Source: Exiguobacterium artemiae 255-15
GTDB taxonomy: Bacteria; Bacillota; Bacilli; Exiguobacteriales; Exiguobacteriaceae
NCBI RefSeq assembly: GCF_000019905.1
Contig: NC_010556.1
Location: forward strand, 2,258,001-2,322,000
Reading direction: 5' to 3'
Length of the DNA: 64,000 nt
This document shows, one piece after another, positions 1-8,087 of the stretch. Both the position numbers and the translations under genes were made by a program. The notes beneath the pieces were generated by a model. It was not told the origin of the DNA. It worked only from the letters and a program-made list of their open reading frames with translations, and did not search any database. Positions within the stretch are counted from its first letter, which is position 1, and every line of letters starts with the position of its first letter.

Positions 1-1308
1 TCCAGGTTTACCGAGTAAGGCAAACATGTTTTTCTTGTACGCTTCAACACCCGGCTGATCGAACGGGTTCACACCAAGCAGGTATCCACTCATGGCACAT
101 GCTTTTTCGAAGAAGTAGAACAAGAATCCGAGATGATACGGTGTCATCTCAGGCAATTCGACCGTCAAGTTCGGAACTTGTCCATCTGTGTGGGCAAGCA
201 ACGTTCCTTCCGCTGCCTTGTCGTTGACGAATTGAATCGATTTTCCTTCCAGGAAGTTTAAACCGTCGAGATCCTGGGCGTCTTTTTCAATCGTTAATGC
301 ATGACGCGCTTGTCCGACTTTAATAACTGTTTCGAACAAATCACGACGTCCTTCCTGGACATATTGTCCCATCGAGTGAAGATCCGTTGAGAAGTCGACG
401 GCAGCCGGGAAGATTCCTTTGAAGTCTTTTCCTTCTGACTCTCCGTACAACTGTTTCCACCACTCGGACACATAGTGTAAGGCCGGTTCGTAGTTAACGA
501 GCAACTCGATCGTTTTCCCTTTAGCGTATAATGCGTTCCGGACGACTGCGTACTGGTACGCTTCGTTTTCCGCCAAGTTCTCGTTTGAGAACTGAACCTG
601 GGCATCACGTGCACCTGCCATCAACTCTTCGATCGAAATGCCGGCTGCTGCGATCGGCAACAGACCAACCGGTGTCAAGACAGAGAAACGACCTCCGACG
701 TCATCCGGGATCACAAATGTCTGGTATCCTTCCGAGTCCGCAAGTGTTTTCAAAGCGCCGCGTGCTTTATCCGTCGTTGCGTAAATCCGGTCTTTCGCAC
801 CCGCTTTACCGTACTTGTCTTCCATGAACGTTTTTAACAGACGGAACGAAATCGCCGGTTCTGTCGTCGTGCCTGATTTCGAGATGATGTTGACCGACAC
901 ATCTTTTCCTTCAAGTACTTGGAACAAATCGTGTAAGTACGTCGAAGAAATGTTATGTCCAGCATAAATGATTTGCGGAGCTTTCCGCTCTTCTTTTGAC
1001 AATAAGTTGTGGAACGAATGACCCAGCATCTCGATTGCAGCACGTGCACCAAGATACGATCCGCCGATTCCGACGACCAACAAGACGTCTGAATCCGACT
1101 TGATTTTTTCAGCTGCTGCCTGAATTTTTTCAAATTCCGCTTTGTCATAGTTTGTCGGTAAATCGACCCATCCTAAGAAATCACTGCCGGCACCTGTGCC
1201 GTTGTGGATTGCTCCGTGTAATGTTTTTACCGTATCCGCCATATAGTCTACTTCATGTTGTCCTACGAATTGTAGGGCCTTCGAATAATCAAAACGTACC
1301 GTTGTCAT
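1..1308 (-). CDS. pgi: glucose-6-phosphate isomerase, C-terminus cut by window edge
   Basis: Interconverts glucose-6-phosphate and fructose-6-phosphate in the cytoplasm. The 436 codons visible begin [12 protein letters not shown] and carry the PGI hallmarks [11 protein letters not shown] (about residues 80-90) and [11 protein letters not shown] (sugar-phosphate loop, about 140-150), then the [12 protein letters not shown] signature. The ATG at 1306-1308 follows a purine-rich GAGGACGAGTG ribosome site. The family is about 450 residues, so only a short C-terminal piece is missing beyond base 1. The gene lies downstream of the iron alcohol dehydrogenase on the same strand, as pgi and yugJ/yugK do in Bacillus. 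Function is clear from family motifs. Confidence 0.97.
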   Translation of the reverse strand, partial: MTTVRFDYSKALQFVGQHEVDYMADTVKTLHGAIHNGTGAGSDFLGWVDLPTNYDKAEFEKIQAAAEKIKSDSDVLLVVGIGGSYLGARAAIEMLGHSFHNLLSKEERKAPQIIYAGHNISSTYLHDLFQVLEGKDVSVNIISKSGTTTEPAISFRLLKTFMEDKYGKAGAKDRIYATTDKARGALKTLADSEGYQTFVIPDDVGGRFSVLTPVGLLPIAAAGISIEELMAGARDAQVQFSNENLAENEAYQYAVVRNALYAKGKTIELLVNYEPALHYVSEWWKQLYGESEGKDFKGIFPAAVDFSTDLHSMGQYVQEGRRDLFETVIKVGQARHALTIEKDAQDLDGLNFLEGKSIQFVNDKAAEGTLLAHTDGQVPNLTVELPEMTPYHLGFLFYFFEKACAMSGYLLGVNPFDQPGVEAYKKNMFALLGKPG

Positions 1309-1342
1309 TCACTCGTCCTCCTTATTCATTCGCAAACAAATG

Positions 1343-1380
1343 CGACCTTCCTTTTCATTAAAACGCAAGAAGGAAGGTCG
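1343..1380 (-). terminator. inverted repeat between yugJ and pgi
   Basis: CGACCTTCCTT at 1343-1353 is the perfect complement of AAGGAAGGTCG at 1370-1380, an 11-bp stem with a 16-nt loop. It lies 40 bp past the alcohol dehydrogenase stop and just before the pgi ribosome site. The U-run on the minus strand is poor (CATTTGTTTG), so it may be a weak terminator or a pgi leader structure. Confidence 0.5.
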
Positions 1381-1420
1381 TTCAAGTCTTTTGTGAAAAG
1401 ATTAGCAAATGTTATGGCGC

Positions 1421-2587
1421 TTACAAAGCCGCTGTTACGATTTGGCGGACATCTTCGTTGCCAAGTGATTTGAAGTTACCGAAGTCTCCGCGTGTCATTG
1501 CTGATTTTACGATTGAGTCGACTGTATCTTCTTTGATGTCGTAATCTGCAAGACGGTTTGGAGCACCGAGTGACGTCCAGAACGCACTGATGGCATCGAT
1601 TGTAGCGTGTGCTGCTTCCATTTCTGATTTACCAGTCGTATCAACGTCAAAGACATTTTCACCGAGCGTGACGAAACGGTGTGCGTTTGACTCGTCGAGG
1701 ACATGACGCATCCAGTTCGGGAAGAGAATCGCCAGACCACCTGCGTGCGGGATATCATGAACAGCTGAAACCGCATGCTCAATGTTGTGTGACGCCCAGT
1801 CACCGCGTGCGCCCATTTGCAGGACACCATTGAGTGCCATCGTACCGGCAAACAGGATGGTACCGCGGAGTTCAACGTTCTCAAGATCGTTGACGAGTTT
1901 CGGTGCTGCTTCGACGACCGCTTTCATGACGCCTTCCGTCATCCGTTCTTGAACCGGTGCATGTGCCGTATGGAAGTATTGCTCAAGGCAATGACTCATC
2001 ATATCGACGATTCCGTAAATCGTTTGGTCTTTCGGTACACTGACTGTGTACTTCGGATCAAGGACTGAGAACGTCGGGAATGTTAACGGGCTGCCCCAAC
2101 CGTATTTTTCTTGTGTCTTCCAGTTCGTGATGACCGAGCCTGAATTCATTTCCGAACCTGTTGCAGCAAGCGTCAAGACTGTTCCGAACGGGATGACCGT
2201 TTTTGGTGTTGCTTTCCCGATGACGAGATCCCATGCTTCGCCTTCGTACGGGATACCGGCAGCAATCAGTTTCGTACAGTCGATGACTGAACCGCCACCT
2301 AGTGCAAGCAATGCGTCAACGCCAGCTTCACGTGCGATTTTAATACCGCGTTCCGCTGTTTCAATACGCGGGTTTGGTTCGACGCCATCGCATTCAACGT
2401 ATTCGATCCCTGCCGCACTCAGTTCGCGTGTCACGTCATCATAAACACCGTTGCGTTTAATACTGCCGCCGCCAAATACGAGCATGACTTTTTTAGCATC
2501 TAAAGCTTTCAATTCGTCTGTAATTTTGCTGACTTGACCGTCACCAAAAATAAGTTTCGTTGGATTACGATATTCGAAGTTTTCCAT
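1421..2587 (-). CDS. yugJ: iron-containing (NADH-dependent) alcohol dehydrogenase, YugJ/BdhA type
   Basis: Predicted cytoplasmic group III alcohol or butanol dehydrogenase reducing aldehydes with NAD(P)H. The 388 residues begin [15 protein letters not shown], typical of the family, with the nucleotide loop [11 protein letters not shown] (about 38-48) and [10 protein letters not shown] (about 97-106). Metal ligands of the Fe-ADH fold appear in [13 protein letters not shown] (Asp and His) and [15 protein letters not shown] (His residues). Length matches the family. The ATG follows AAGGGGGCAACACAC. The gene sits between pgi and the S1-domain gene as in Bacillus. Physiological substrate is not visible from sequence. 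Confidence 0.93.
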   Translation of the reverse strand: MENFEYRNPTKLIFGDGQVSKITDELKALDAKKVMLVFGGGSIKRNGVYDDVTRELSAAGIEYVECDGVEPNPRIETAERGIKIAREAGVDALLALGGGSVIDCTKLIAAGIPYEGEAWDLVIGKATPKTVIPFGTVLTLAATGSEMNSGSVITNWKTQEKYGWGSPLTFPTFSVLDPKYTVSVPKDQTIYGIVDMMSHCLEQYFHTAHAPVQERMTEGVMKAVVEAAPKLVNDLENVELRGTILFAGTMALNGVLQMGARGDWASHNIEHAVSAVHDIPHAGGLAILFPNWMRHVLDESNAHRFVTLGENVFDVDTTGKSEMEAAHATIDAISAFWTSLGAPNRLADYDIKEDTVDSIVKSAMTRGDFGNFKSLGNEDVRQIVTAAL

Positions 2588-2671
2588 TGTGTGTTGCCCC
2601 CTTGATAAGTAATGAACACTTTACATTATCCACACATTCCCCTTTTCCATCTATTTTAATGCTTATAACGC

Positions 2672-2700
2672 AAAAAAAGAGAACCGACCGATGTCGATTC
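2672..2700 (-). terminator. intrinsic terminator of the S1-domain gene
   Basis: On the minus strand GAATCGAC pairs with GGTCGGTTC region (2681-2688 with 2693-2700, one G-T pair) and is followed by a run of seven U at 2672-2678, directly after the stop at 2713. Confidence 0.75.
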
Positions 2701-2712
2701 CCTTTCAAAATC

Positions 2713-3105
2713 TTATTTTTGGAAGTTTGATTTTTCAATCCATTCTTCCAATTTGCCTTTTAACACGTTGAAGCCAGGAGCTTCTTCTTGTTTGAAAGCA
2801 GGACCCGCATCGCGACGGCCAGCGTTTTTGCGTGGGCCTTTAGCGCGTGCTTCGCGTTTTGGAGCTTCTTGTGTTGCTTTGATCGAAAGCTTCATTTTTT
2901 TGTTAGCTTCGTCGATGTCGAGAACTTTAACAGTTACTTCATCGCCAACTTTTACGTAATCGTTGATGTCTTTTACGTAATCGTGTGAGATTTCTGAGAT
3001 GTGGACGAGACCTTGTGTTTGCTCGTCAAGTGCTACGAAAGCACCGAAGTTTTGAATACCAGTTACTTTACCAGTAACGACTTGGTCTTTTTCAAAGTTT
3101 GCCAT
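2713..3105 (-). CDS. yugI: S1-domain RNA-binding general stress protein (YugI/GSP13-like)
   Basis: A 130-residue protein with one N-terminal S1 OB-fold domain (about residues 5-75; VVTGKVTGIQNFGAFVALDEQ, then GLVHISEIS and VGDEVTVKVLDID), followed by a basic low-complexity stretch (KREARAKGPRKNAGRRD) that probably adds RNA contacts. Homologues bind ribosomes or RNA in the cytoplasm. The start is set by AGGGAGTG upstream of ATG. A sigma-A-like promoter is visible on the minus strand near 3135-3170 (TTTACC, 17 nt, TATTAT). It is a single-gene unit bounded by its own terminator. Confidence 0.9.
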   Translation of the reverse strand: MANFEKDQVVTGKVTGIQNFGAFVALDEQTQGLVHISEISHDYVKDINDYVKVGDEVTVKVLDIDEANKKMKLSIKATQEAPKREARAKGPRKNAGRRDAGPAFKQEEAPGFNVLKGKLEEWIEKSNFQK

Positions 3106-3213
3106 AGTTTATACACTCCCTAACTAAATTCATCAACTTATAATAACATACTTTTTACGGATGGTAAAAAATATTTTTCAAATTGTTTATTTTTTATTTT
3201 ACGAGGGAACAAA

Positions 3214-3411
3214 TTAGTAGTAAGACTTCAAGTATTCCCCCTGATTCTGCCGGACTTTTTGAGTCCGGCCCTTTTTTTGTTTCTTCTTACTTTTCAACGC
3301 AAAAAGGACCGATTCGGTCTGCTCGCTTTCCGCTGACAAGTCATCCTGCCGCTTCAGATGCAGTGCATCTTCCAGGGTCAGATCGGCTTGTTTTCCGCAG
3401 GAGTCGAGCAT
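3214..3411 (-). CDS. doubtful small ORF, possible 65-residue basic protein
   Basis: An open frame of 65 codons from ATG at 3409-3411, with AGGTGAGG just upstream. The predicted product starts MLDSCGKQADLTLEDALHL and ends in a Lys/Arg/Gln-rich tail (KSKKKQKKGRTQKV). I recognise no family. The frame is in phase with the nrdF stop codon at 3481 and overlaps a plus-strand terminator hairpin at 3249-3278, which argues against it being a conserved gene. It could equally be intergenic sequence. Kept only because the frame is open and has a possible ribosome site. Confidence 0.25.
   Translation of the reverse strand: MLDSCGKQADLTLEDALHLKRQDDLSAESEQTESVLFALKSKKKQKKGRTQKVRQNQGEYLKSYY
3249..3278 (+). 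terminator. orphan plus-strand intrinsic terminator
   Basis: GCCGGAC (3249-3255) pairs with GTCCGGC (3263-3269) and is followed by CCTTTTTTTG. It is a textbook terminator for plus-strand transcription, yet no plus-strand gene ends here: both neighbours (yugI and nrdF) are on the minus strand. It may end a small RNA whose last unpaired segment is the C-rich TATTCCCCCTG at about 3234-3244. Confidence 0.6.
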
Positions 3412-3416
3412 GACCT
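3316..3416. other. nrdF-yugI intergenic stem structure
   Basis: This gap is about 375 bases apart from the doubtful ORF. It contains a long closing stem (GGTC-TGCTCG at 3316-3325 with CGAGCA-T-GACC at 3405-3415), an internal perfect hairpin AGATGCA/TGCATCT near 3356-3370, and an ACAAG/CTTGT pair. The 3' side reads TTTTCCGCAGGAGTCGAG, resembling the 3' side of the repeated element at 17.3 and 63.4 kb. Relationship to that family is tentative. Confidence 0.35.
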
Positions 3417-3480
3417 CACCTGTCCTAGCGTAAAGGAAATTGCATGGTGAAGCAATCAAAATTTCTGTCCGTTTACAGAC

Positions 3481-4524
3481 TTACAAATCATCAAATCCGT
3501 TTGCATCCGTTACTTTTGCATACGAGCGCGATTTTTGCTCGAAGAAATCGGATTTCGTCGCATTCATCGAGTCGTCGGAATAGGCGCGGATCCATGGCAT
3601 GACGTCTTCATCATGTCCTTCATACAAATCGTCAAGTCCGATGACACGGAGACGCTTGTTGGCGAGGTATTTGACATAGTCACGCATTTCGCTGACATCA
3701 AGTCCGTCCAAGTCACGTAACACGTATTCGCTCCACTCGATTTCAAGATCAACGGCACGCTCGAATGTCGCGTAGACAAATTTCGTGAATGAACCGTCGG
3801 CGTCGATATCCGGATGTTCTGTCAAGACGGCACGCAACAGCTGACTGATGAAGTATGAGTGTTGCAGTTCGTCACGCTGGATATAACTGATCATCGTCGA
3901 CGTTCCGACCATTTTCTGATGGCGCGCCAAGTTATAGAAGAAAGCAAATCCGGAATAGAAGTTGATTCCTTCAAGAACGATCGAGGCCACCAGTGACTTC
4001 GCAAAGTTTTCCGGTGTCCGGTCGTTTTGGAAATCTTCATACAGATCCAAAATGAAGGCATTTCGTTTCATGACCATATCGTCGTCTTTCGCGATGTCGA
4101 AAATCCTGTTCTGCTCCGACAGTGGGACAAGACTCGACAGCACATAGCTGTAAGATTGGTTATGAACGACTTCCTGTTGGGCGACAATCGCGAGAATCGC
4201 ATGAATTGACGCGTCCGATGTGAACATCGCCGACTCCAAAATATAACGGGTCTGGACGGAGTCGAGAATCGACAATAAGCCGATGATGCGTTTGAAGGCA
4301 TCCTGTTCCCGCTCGCTTAATTGATTCCATTGTTGCATGTCTTTTGACATTGAAATCTCATCCGGAATCCAGAAGTTCGATAACAGCTGTTTATAGATGG
4401 AATAGAACTGCGGATACGCAATGTCGTTCCAATTGACGATTGAGCTTGTTTCCCCGCCGATGATCGCGGTCGCGCGATTCGGGTGTCGGGCATCAAGCAG
4501 TTTGATTTTTTGTAGTTGTTCCAT
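3481..4524 (-). CDS. nrdF: class I ribonucleoside-diphosphate reductase, beta (radical) subunit
   Basis: Houses the metal-radical cofactor that initiates deoxyribonucleotide synthesis with NrdE. The 347-residue product starts MEQLQKIKLLDARHPNRAT. The ATG at 4522-4524 follows GAGGGAGCCGAACAAC, whereas the longer open frame upstream has no ribosome site and runs inside the flavodoxin gene. Metal ligands and the radical tyrosine fit the family: Asp in LSILDSVQTR, and Glu, His and Tyr in QQEVVHNQSYSYV. The C-terminal tail (DANGFDDL) should dock onto NrdE. The start overlaps the flavodoxin gene by 32 bp, implying translational coupling. Last gene of the nrd operon. Confidence 0.95.
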   Translation of the reverse strand: MEQLQKIKLLDARHPNRATAIIGGETSSIVNWNDIAYPQFYSIYKQLLSNFWIPDEISMSKDMQQWNQLSEREQDAFKRIIGLLSILDSVQTRYILESAMFTSDASIHAILAIVAQQEVVHNQSYSYVLSSLVPLSEQNRIFDIAKDDDMVMKRNAFILDLYEDFQNDRTPENFAKSLVASIVLEGINFYSGFAFFYNLARHQKMVGTSTMISYIQRDELQHSYFISQLLRAVLTEHPDIDADGSFTKFVYATFERAVDLEIEWSEYVLRDLDGLDVSEMRDYVKYLANKRLRVIGLDDLYEGHDEDVMPWIRAYSDDSMNATKSDFFEQKSRSYAKVTDANGFDDL

Positions 4525-4981
4525 GTTGTTCGGCTCCCTCTTGCTGTAATTGCAGTAGTGTTCGACGTGTCCACTCTTTGACCGCATGCGGTCGGTTACG
4601 CGGCGATTGTTCGATTTTGAGTAATTCACCTGCGAGCGGAACCCCGAACTTCGCGAGATGGTACGCCATCTCATCGACGGCACGGCAATATTTGACGAAC
4701 ATCTTATCGCCCGTCCCGAAGACAGCCGCCTGCGGAATCGCGTGCGGGCTTTCTTTTAAGACGACCTTCAGACAATCCCGCATCTCATCCGGCAGTTGTC
4801 CGTCTCCCCAGGTGTAAGAACCAAAATAGACGATATCATAAGGGACCAGCTGATACGTCGTCACATCATCGGCAAAGATCATCGTCGGTTCGACCTGCAT
4901 TTCGGAACATGCTTTTGCAATCAGTTCCGCAACCTCCTCTGTATTTCCGCTCATTGACGCATATACGATTGCTGCCTTCAT
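4493..4981 (-). CDS. short-chain flavodoxin in the nrd operon (position of NrdI)
   Basis: A 162-residue flavodoxin. The FMN phosphate loop is YASMSGNTEEVAE (about residues 7-19), followed by the YFGSYTWGDGQLPDEM loop (about 52-67) and FGTGDKMF. It resembles YkuN/YkuP flavodoxins more than the shorter NrdI of class Ib systems, but its place between nrdE and nrdF suggests it gives electrons for assembly or repair of the NrdF radical cofactor; that is inference. The start follows AAGGAGGACGATATC. It begins 18 bp after the nrdE stop and overlaps nrdF by 32 bp. Confidence 0.85.
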   Translation of the reverse strand: MKAAIVYASMSGNTEEVAELIAKACSEMQVEPTMIFADDVTTYQLVPYDIVYFGSYTWGDGQLPDEMRDCLKVVLKESPHAIPQAAVFGTGDKMFVKYCRAVDEMAYHLAKFGVPLAGELLKIEQSPRNRPHAVKEWTRRTLLQLQQEGAEQHGTTTKNQTA

Positions 4982-4999
4982 GATATCGTCCTCCTTCTC

Positions 5000-7267
5000 T
5001 TATGATGAACACGACTCACATTCATCGATTTCGACAGTCGTCGAACGTGTGTAGTAAATCGTCTTCATCCCGAGTTGCCATGCTTCCATGTGCATCTCGA
5101 GTAACTCTTTTGCTTTGACGCTGTTTTTAACGTAGAGATTAAAACTGATCGCTTGGTCAATATGACGTTGACGTGAGGCATTTTGACGAATGCTCCAGAG
5201 TTGATCAATCTCAAACGCTGATTTATAGAACCAGTTCGTTTCCGGTGTTAAATCGGGCACTGTGACCGGAATCTTGTAGTTTTTCTTTTCTTCCGCGTAA
5301 ACTTTCTTGTAAATCGGATCAATCGACGCTGTACTGCCGGCGATGATCGCCGTCGACGAGTTCGGTGCGACCGCCATCAGATAGGCATTCCGCATACCAT
5401 GTGCTGTGATATCTGCCTGCAGACGATCCCAGTTCAGTTCAGGCGTTGTTTTGTAGTGACGGCGGGCAATGTATTCCCCGGTCTGCCACTCCGATCCTTC
5501 AAAGAGACGGTAAGCCCCTTTTTCTTTCGCCAGTTGCATCGACGCGTCAATCGTCAAATAGGCGATTTTTTCATAAAGACGGTCGGCGTACTGGACGGCC
5601 TCGACCGACTCCCAGCGGATGCCTTCGAGAGCGAGCAGATGGTGCCAGCCGAATGTCCCGAGACCGACGGCACGGTATTTTTGGTTCGTGATCTGTGCTT
5701 GCGGTACGTCGATCGTATTGAGATCGATGACGTTATCGAGCATCCGCATCTGAATCGGAATCAACCGTTCGAGCACATTTTCACGGACTGCACGTGCGAG
5801 TGCGATCGAAGACAAGTTACAGACAACAAAATCGCCCGGTGTTTTCGTGATGATGATTTTGCCGTCTTCCGTGTACTCTTCCGTCACCGTCGTCGGACTC
5901 ATGTTTTGCATGATTTCCGAACAGAGGTTGGACGAGTAAATCATTCCCGCATGTTTATTTGGGTTGGCACGGTTCACCGCATCGCGGAAGAACATGTACG
6001 GTGTACCCGTTTCAAGCTGCGAACGCATATAACGTTTGACGAGATCGATCGCCGGTACTTTCGTCCGGCTCAGACGCGGTTCGTTGACACAGGCTGTATA
6101 TTTTTCCGTGAAACTGCCACCTTGTTCCGTTTCGTCAAACGAATCTTCAAGGCTGAAGCCCATGACGGTCCGAATTTCGTGCGGGTCAAACAAGTACCAG
6201 TCGCCGCGTGCTTCGACCGTCCGCATAAAATGGTCCGGTAAGCTGACGCCTGTGAACAAATCGTGTGTCCGTAACCGCTCGTCCCCGTTATTTAATTTCG
6301 CATCAAGGAACTCAAGGATGTCTTTATGCCAGATATCGAGGTAAACAGCAATCGAACCTTGGCGCATACCAAGCTGATCGACACTGACTGCTGTATTGTT
6401 TAATTGTTTCATCCACGGAATGACACCGCTCGATACGCCTTTAAAGCCTTTGATATCCGATCCGCGTGACCGGATTTTCCCCATGTAGACGCCGATTCCG
6501 CCGCCGCCTTTTGAGAGCGTCGCGACATCGGTGTTGGAATCATAGATGCCCCGAAGCGAATCATCGACCGTGTCGATGAAGCATGAAGACAGTTGGCCGT
6601 ATGATTTACCGGCGTTTGATAAAGTCGGTGTCGCAACCGTCATGTAGAGGTTCGACAGTGCCCAGTAAGACTCTTTGACGAGCTCGATCCGGCGCTCTTT
6701 CGGTTCTGTCTGCATGAGTGTCATGGCGATGATCATGAAACGTTCCTGCGGCAATTCGTATAATTTTTTGACGTGGTCGCGCGCTAAGTAACGGTCGGAT
6801 AATGTCCGGAGTCCGATATACGTGAACAGATGATCACGTGACGGATCAATCGATGCCGCAAGTTCTTCGACTTCTTCTTTCGTATATGTTTCTAAGAGGT
6901 GTGGCGTAAAAATACCAATCTCCGTTAATTTTTCAATCAAGTGATAAAGTGAACCGTACCGTTCTTCCGCTGCGTAGCCGCGATTTTCACTTGCTTCCAG
7001 ATACAACCGGTTCAAGTACGTTGCTGTCGCAACGAATGTCCAATTCGGTTCCTCTGCCTTTAACATGTCAAGTGCATGCATTGTTAAGAGTTCATAGACT
7101 TGATCCGCCTGTAACGTCTTCCCTTCGAGTGCCCGAATCGCCCGTTCTGTATAACGTTCGACGTCGAGCTCTGAGTACGCTGCCGTAATCTGACGGATCA
7201 CCGTATATACATCTTCTATTGTCATTGCACCTTGATAGATGCGTGCTGTATTCAGTGGAGATGCCAC
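5000..7267 (-). CDS. nrdE: class I ribonucleoside-diphosphate reductase, alpha (catalytic) subunit
   Basis: Reduces ribonucleoside diphosphates to deoxyribonucleotides. The 755 residues contain the RNR N-terminal helical domain, then the ten-stranded barrel with the substrate-site cysteines in QLSSCFIDT and SSNLCSEIMQ, the specificity-loop region GKIRSRGSDIKGFKG, and VAPNSSTAIIAGSTASIDP. The C-terminal CESC pair is the redox shuttle. The N-terminus is too short for a complete ATP-cone, so activity-site allostery is probably absent. A GTG start at 7265-7267 is favoured by GGGAGTGG 6-8 nt upstream; an internal ATG at 7223-7225 is the alternative. Two NrdR-like boxes lie upstream. Confidence 0.95.
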   Translation of the reverse strand: MASPLNTARIYQGAMTIEDVYTVIRQITAAYSELDVERYTERAIRALEGKTLQADQVYELLTMHALDMLKAEEPNWTFVATATYLNRLYLEASENRGYAAEERYGSLYHLIEKLTEIGIFTPHLLETYTKEEVEELAASIDPSRDHLFTYIGLRTLSDRYLARDHVKKLYELPQERFMIIAMTLMQTEPKERRIELVKESYWALSNLYMTVATPTLSNAGKSYGQLSSCFIDTVDDSLRGIYDSNTDVATLSKGGGGIGVYMGKIRSRGSDIKGFKGVSSGVIPWMKQLNNTAVSVDQLGMRQGSIAVYLDIWHKDILEFLDAKLNNGDERLRTHDLFTGVSLPDHFMRTVEARGDWYLFDPHEIRTVMGFSLEDSFDETEQGGSFTEKYTACVNEPRLSRTKVPAIDLVKRYMRSQLETGTPYMFFRDAVNRANPNKHAGMIYSSNLCSEIMQNMSPTTVTEEYTEDGKIIITKTPGDFVVCNLSSIALARAVRENVLERLIPIQMRMLDNVIDLNTIDVPQAQITNQKYRAVGLGTFGWHHLLALEGIRWESVEAVQYADRLYEKIAYLTIDASMQLAKEKGAYRLFEGSEWQTGEYIARRHYKTTPELNWDRLQADITAHGMRNAYLMAVAPNSSTAIIAGSTASIDPIYKKVYAEEKKNYKIPVTVPDLTPETNWFYKSAFEIDQLWSIRQNASRQRHIDQAISFNLYVKNSVKAKELLEMHMEAWQLGMKTIYYTRSTTVEIDECESCSS

Positions 7268-7341
7268 TATGAACCACTCCCATTCTCTAACTTTAAAATA
7301 GGTTCCGTTACCGTAAAAAATGCGCTAAACTAAAAAAAGAC

Positions 7342-7389
7342 GCCCTACATATAGAAAGAACATTTTAATCCTCACTCTATATATAGACG
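7342..7389 (-). promoter_or_regulatory. tandem NrdR-box pair upstream of nrdE
   Basis: Two 16-bp boxes resemble the NrdR consensus ACACTATATATAGTGT: one centred at 7349/7350 (CCTACATATAG core, about 10 of 16) and one centred at 7381/7382 (ACTCTATATATAGACG, about 12 of 16). Centre-to-centre spacing is 32 bp, three helical turns, which is the usual arrangement for NrdR operators in front of RNR operons. Confidence 0.75.
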
Positions 7390-7393
7390 TTTC

Positions 7394-7445
7394 AGGCATT
7401 TTTAAACCTATTTATCTACAAGATATAGGTTATCACTGAATGCCT
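7394..7445. repeat. nested inverted repeat between nrdE and yugE
   Basis: AGGCATT (7394-7400) pairs with AATGCCT (7439-7445), and inside it AACCTAT (7405-7411) pairs with ATAGGTT (7425-7431). There is no U-run on either side, so it is not a terminator. It could be an operator or leader structure in the divergent nrdE/yugE control region. Confidence 0.6.
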
Positions 7446-7488
7446 AAAAAATAACCCCTTGCATTGAAAATCAGGTCAAACAAATTTG

Positions 7489-7510
7489 AAAAGGCGGATT
7501 ACCGCCTTTT
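7489..7510. terminator. AAAAGGCGG/CCGCCTTTT hairpin ahead of yugE
   Basis: A perfect 9-bp stem with an ATTA loop and T-runs in both directions (CCTTTTGAG; CCTTTTCAAATTTG). It sits 16 bp before the yugE ribosome site with no gene ending here, so it may insulate the divergent promoters or attenuate yugE. Confidence 0.5.
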
Positions 7511-7542
7511 GAGATATATTGAGATAAGGAGTTTTATTGATT

Positions 7543-7776
7543 ATGAGTTCAGAAGAACTTTTAAAAAAATATGATCCATTTCACCTAGGAGAAGGAAATT
7601 ATCCGACGGAAATGTCTGCTATACTAAGATTACTGACGGTTCATGATCAAATAAGCCCGCTTGCGGAAGCAATCGGGATCGTTTTTGAAGAATCTTTTGA
7701 TGAAAGACCGGATCAGCAGGAATTGATTTTACTCGCAACGAACTTACTTTTATGTGAAGATTCGTGTGAACTTTGA
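7543..7776 (+). CDS. yugE: DUF1871 (YugE-like) small protein
   Basis: A 77-residue acidic protein of unknown function. The pattern KKYDPFHLGEGNYPTEMS at the N-terminus and IVFEESFDE later in the chain match the DUF1871/YugE family as I know it. AAGGAG at 7526-7531 could serve either TTG at 7537 (5-nt spacing) or ATG at 7543 (11 nt); ATG was chosen as the commoner start. The gene is divergent from nrdE and lies 13 bp before an Nfu-N gene. YugE lies in the same neighbourhood (yugE-alaR-alaT) in Bacillus. Confidence 0.75.
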   Translation: MSSEELLKKYDPFHLGEGNYPTEMSAILRLLTVHDQISPLAEAIGIVFEESFDERPDQQELILLATNLLLCEDSCEL

Positions 7777-7789
7777 AAGGAGACTGATT

Positions 7790-8029
7790 ATGCAAGTTGA
7801 TTACACGCCTAACCCGAACTCAGTAAAAATCACCCTCGACGGAGACCGCTTCGGTGCCAAAAGCACCAGCGTCAAAAAAGGGGATACACCGGAAGACGCT
7901 TTGCTCGCATCACTCATCACGATTGACGGCATCGATAATCTATTTGCATACGGTGATTTCGTCACCGTCACAAAAGAAGCTGACGCTGAATGGAATGTCT
8001 TACTTCCGACAATCGAAGAAAAAATGTAA
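7790..8029 (+). CDS. Nfu/NifU N-terminal domain protein
   Basis: A 79-residue stand-alone Nfu-N domain, seen in VDYTPNPNSVKITLDG at the start and ITIDGIDNLFAYGDFVTV further on. In larger proteins this domain precedes a cysteine-bearing NifU C-terminal domain; here there is no CxxC, so any Fe-S role would be as an accessory or adaptor. The ATG at 7790 follows GAAAGGAGACTGATT. A longer frame from 7754 overlaps the upstream gene and lacks a ribosome site. It lies 13 bp behind yugE and is closed by a terminator. Confidence 0.8.
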   Translation: MQVDYTPNPNSVKITLDGDRFGAKSTSVKKGDTPEDALLASLITIDGIDNLFAYGDFVTVTKEADAEWNVLLPTIEEKM

Positions 8030-8040
8030 ATATCTCACAA

Positions 8041-8070
8041 GGACACCTGAATTTCAAGGGTGTCTTTGTT
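8041..8070 (+). terminator. terminator after the Nfu-N gene
   Basis: GGACACC/GGTGTCT (8041-8047 with 8059-8065) followed by TTGTT. Moderate strength because the U-run is interrupted. Confidence 0.6.
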
Positions 8071-8087
8071 CTAAGGAGACGACTTAA

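Noticed and set aside
5399-6241. 280-codon plus-strand frame
   Set aside because: It lies antisense to nrdE and reads as Arg/Phe/Val-rich reverse-frame protein with no ribosome site.
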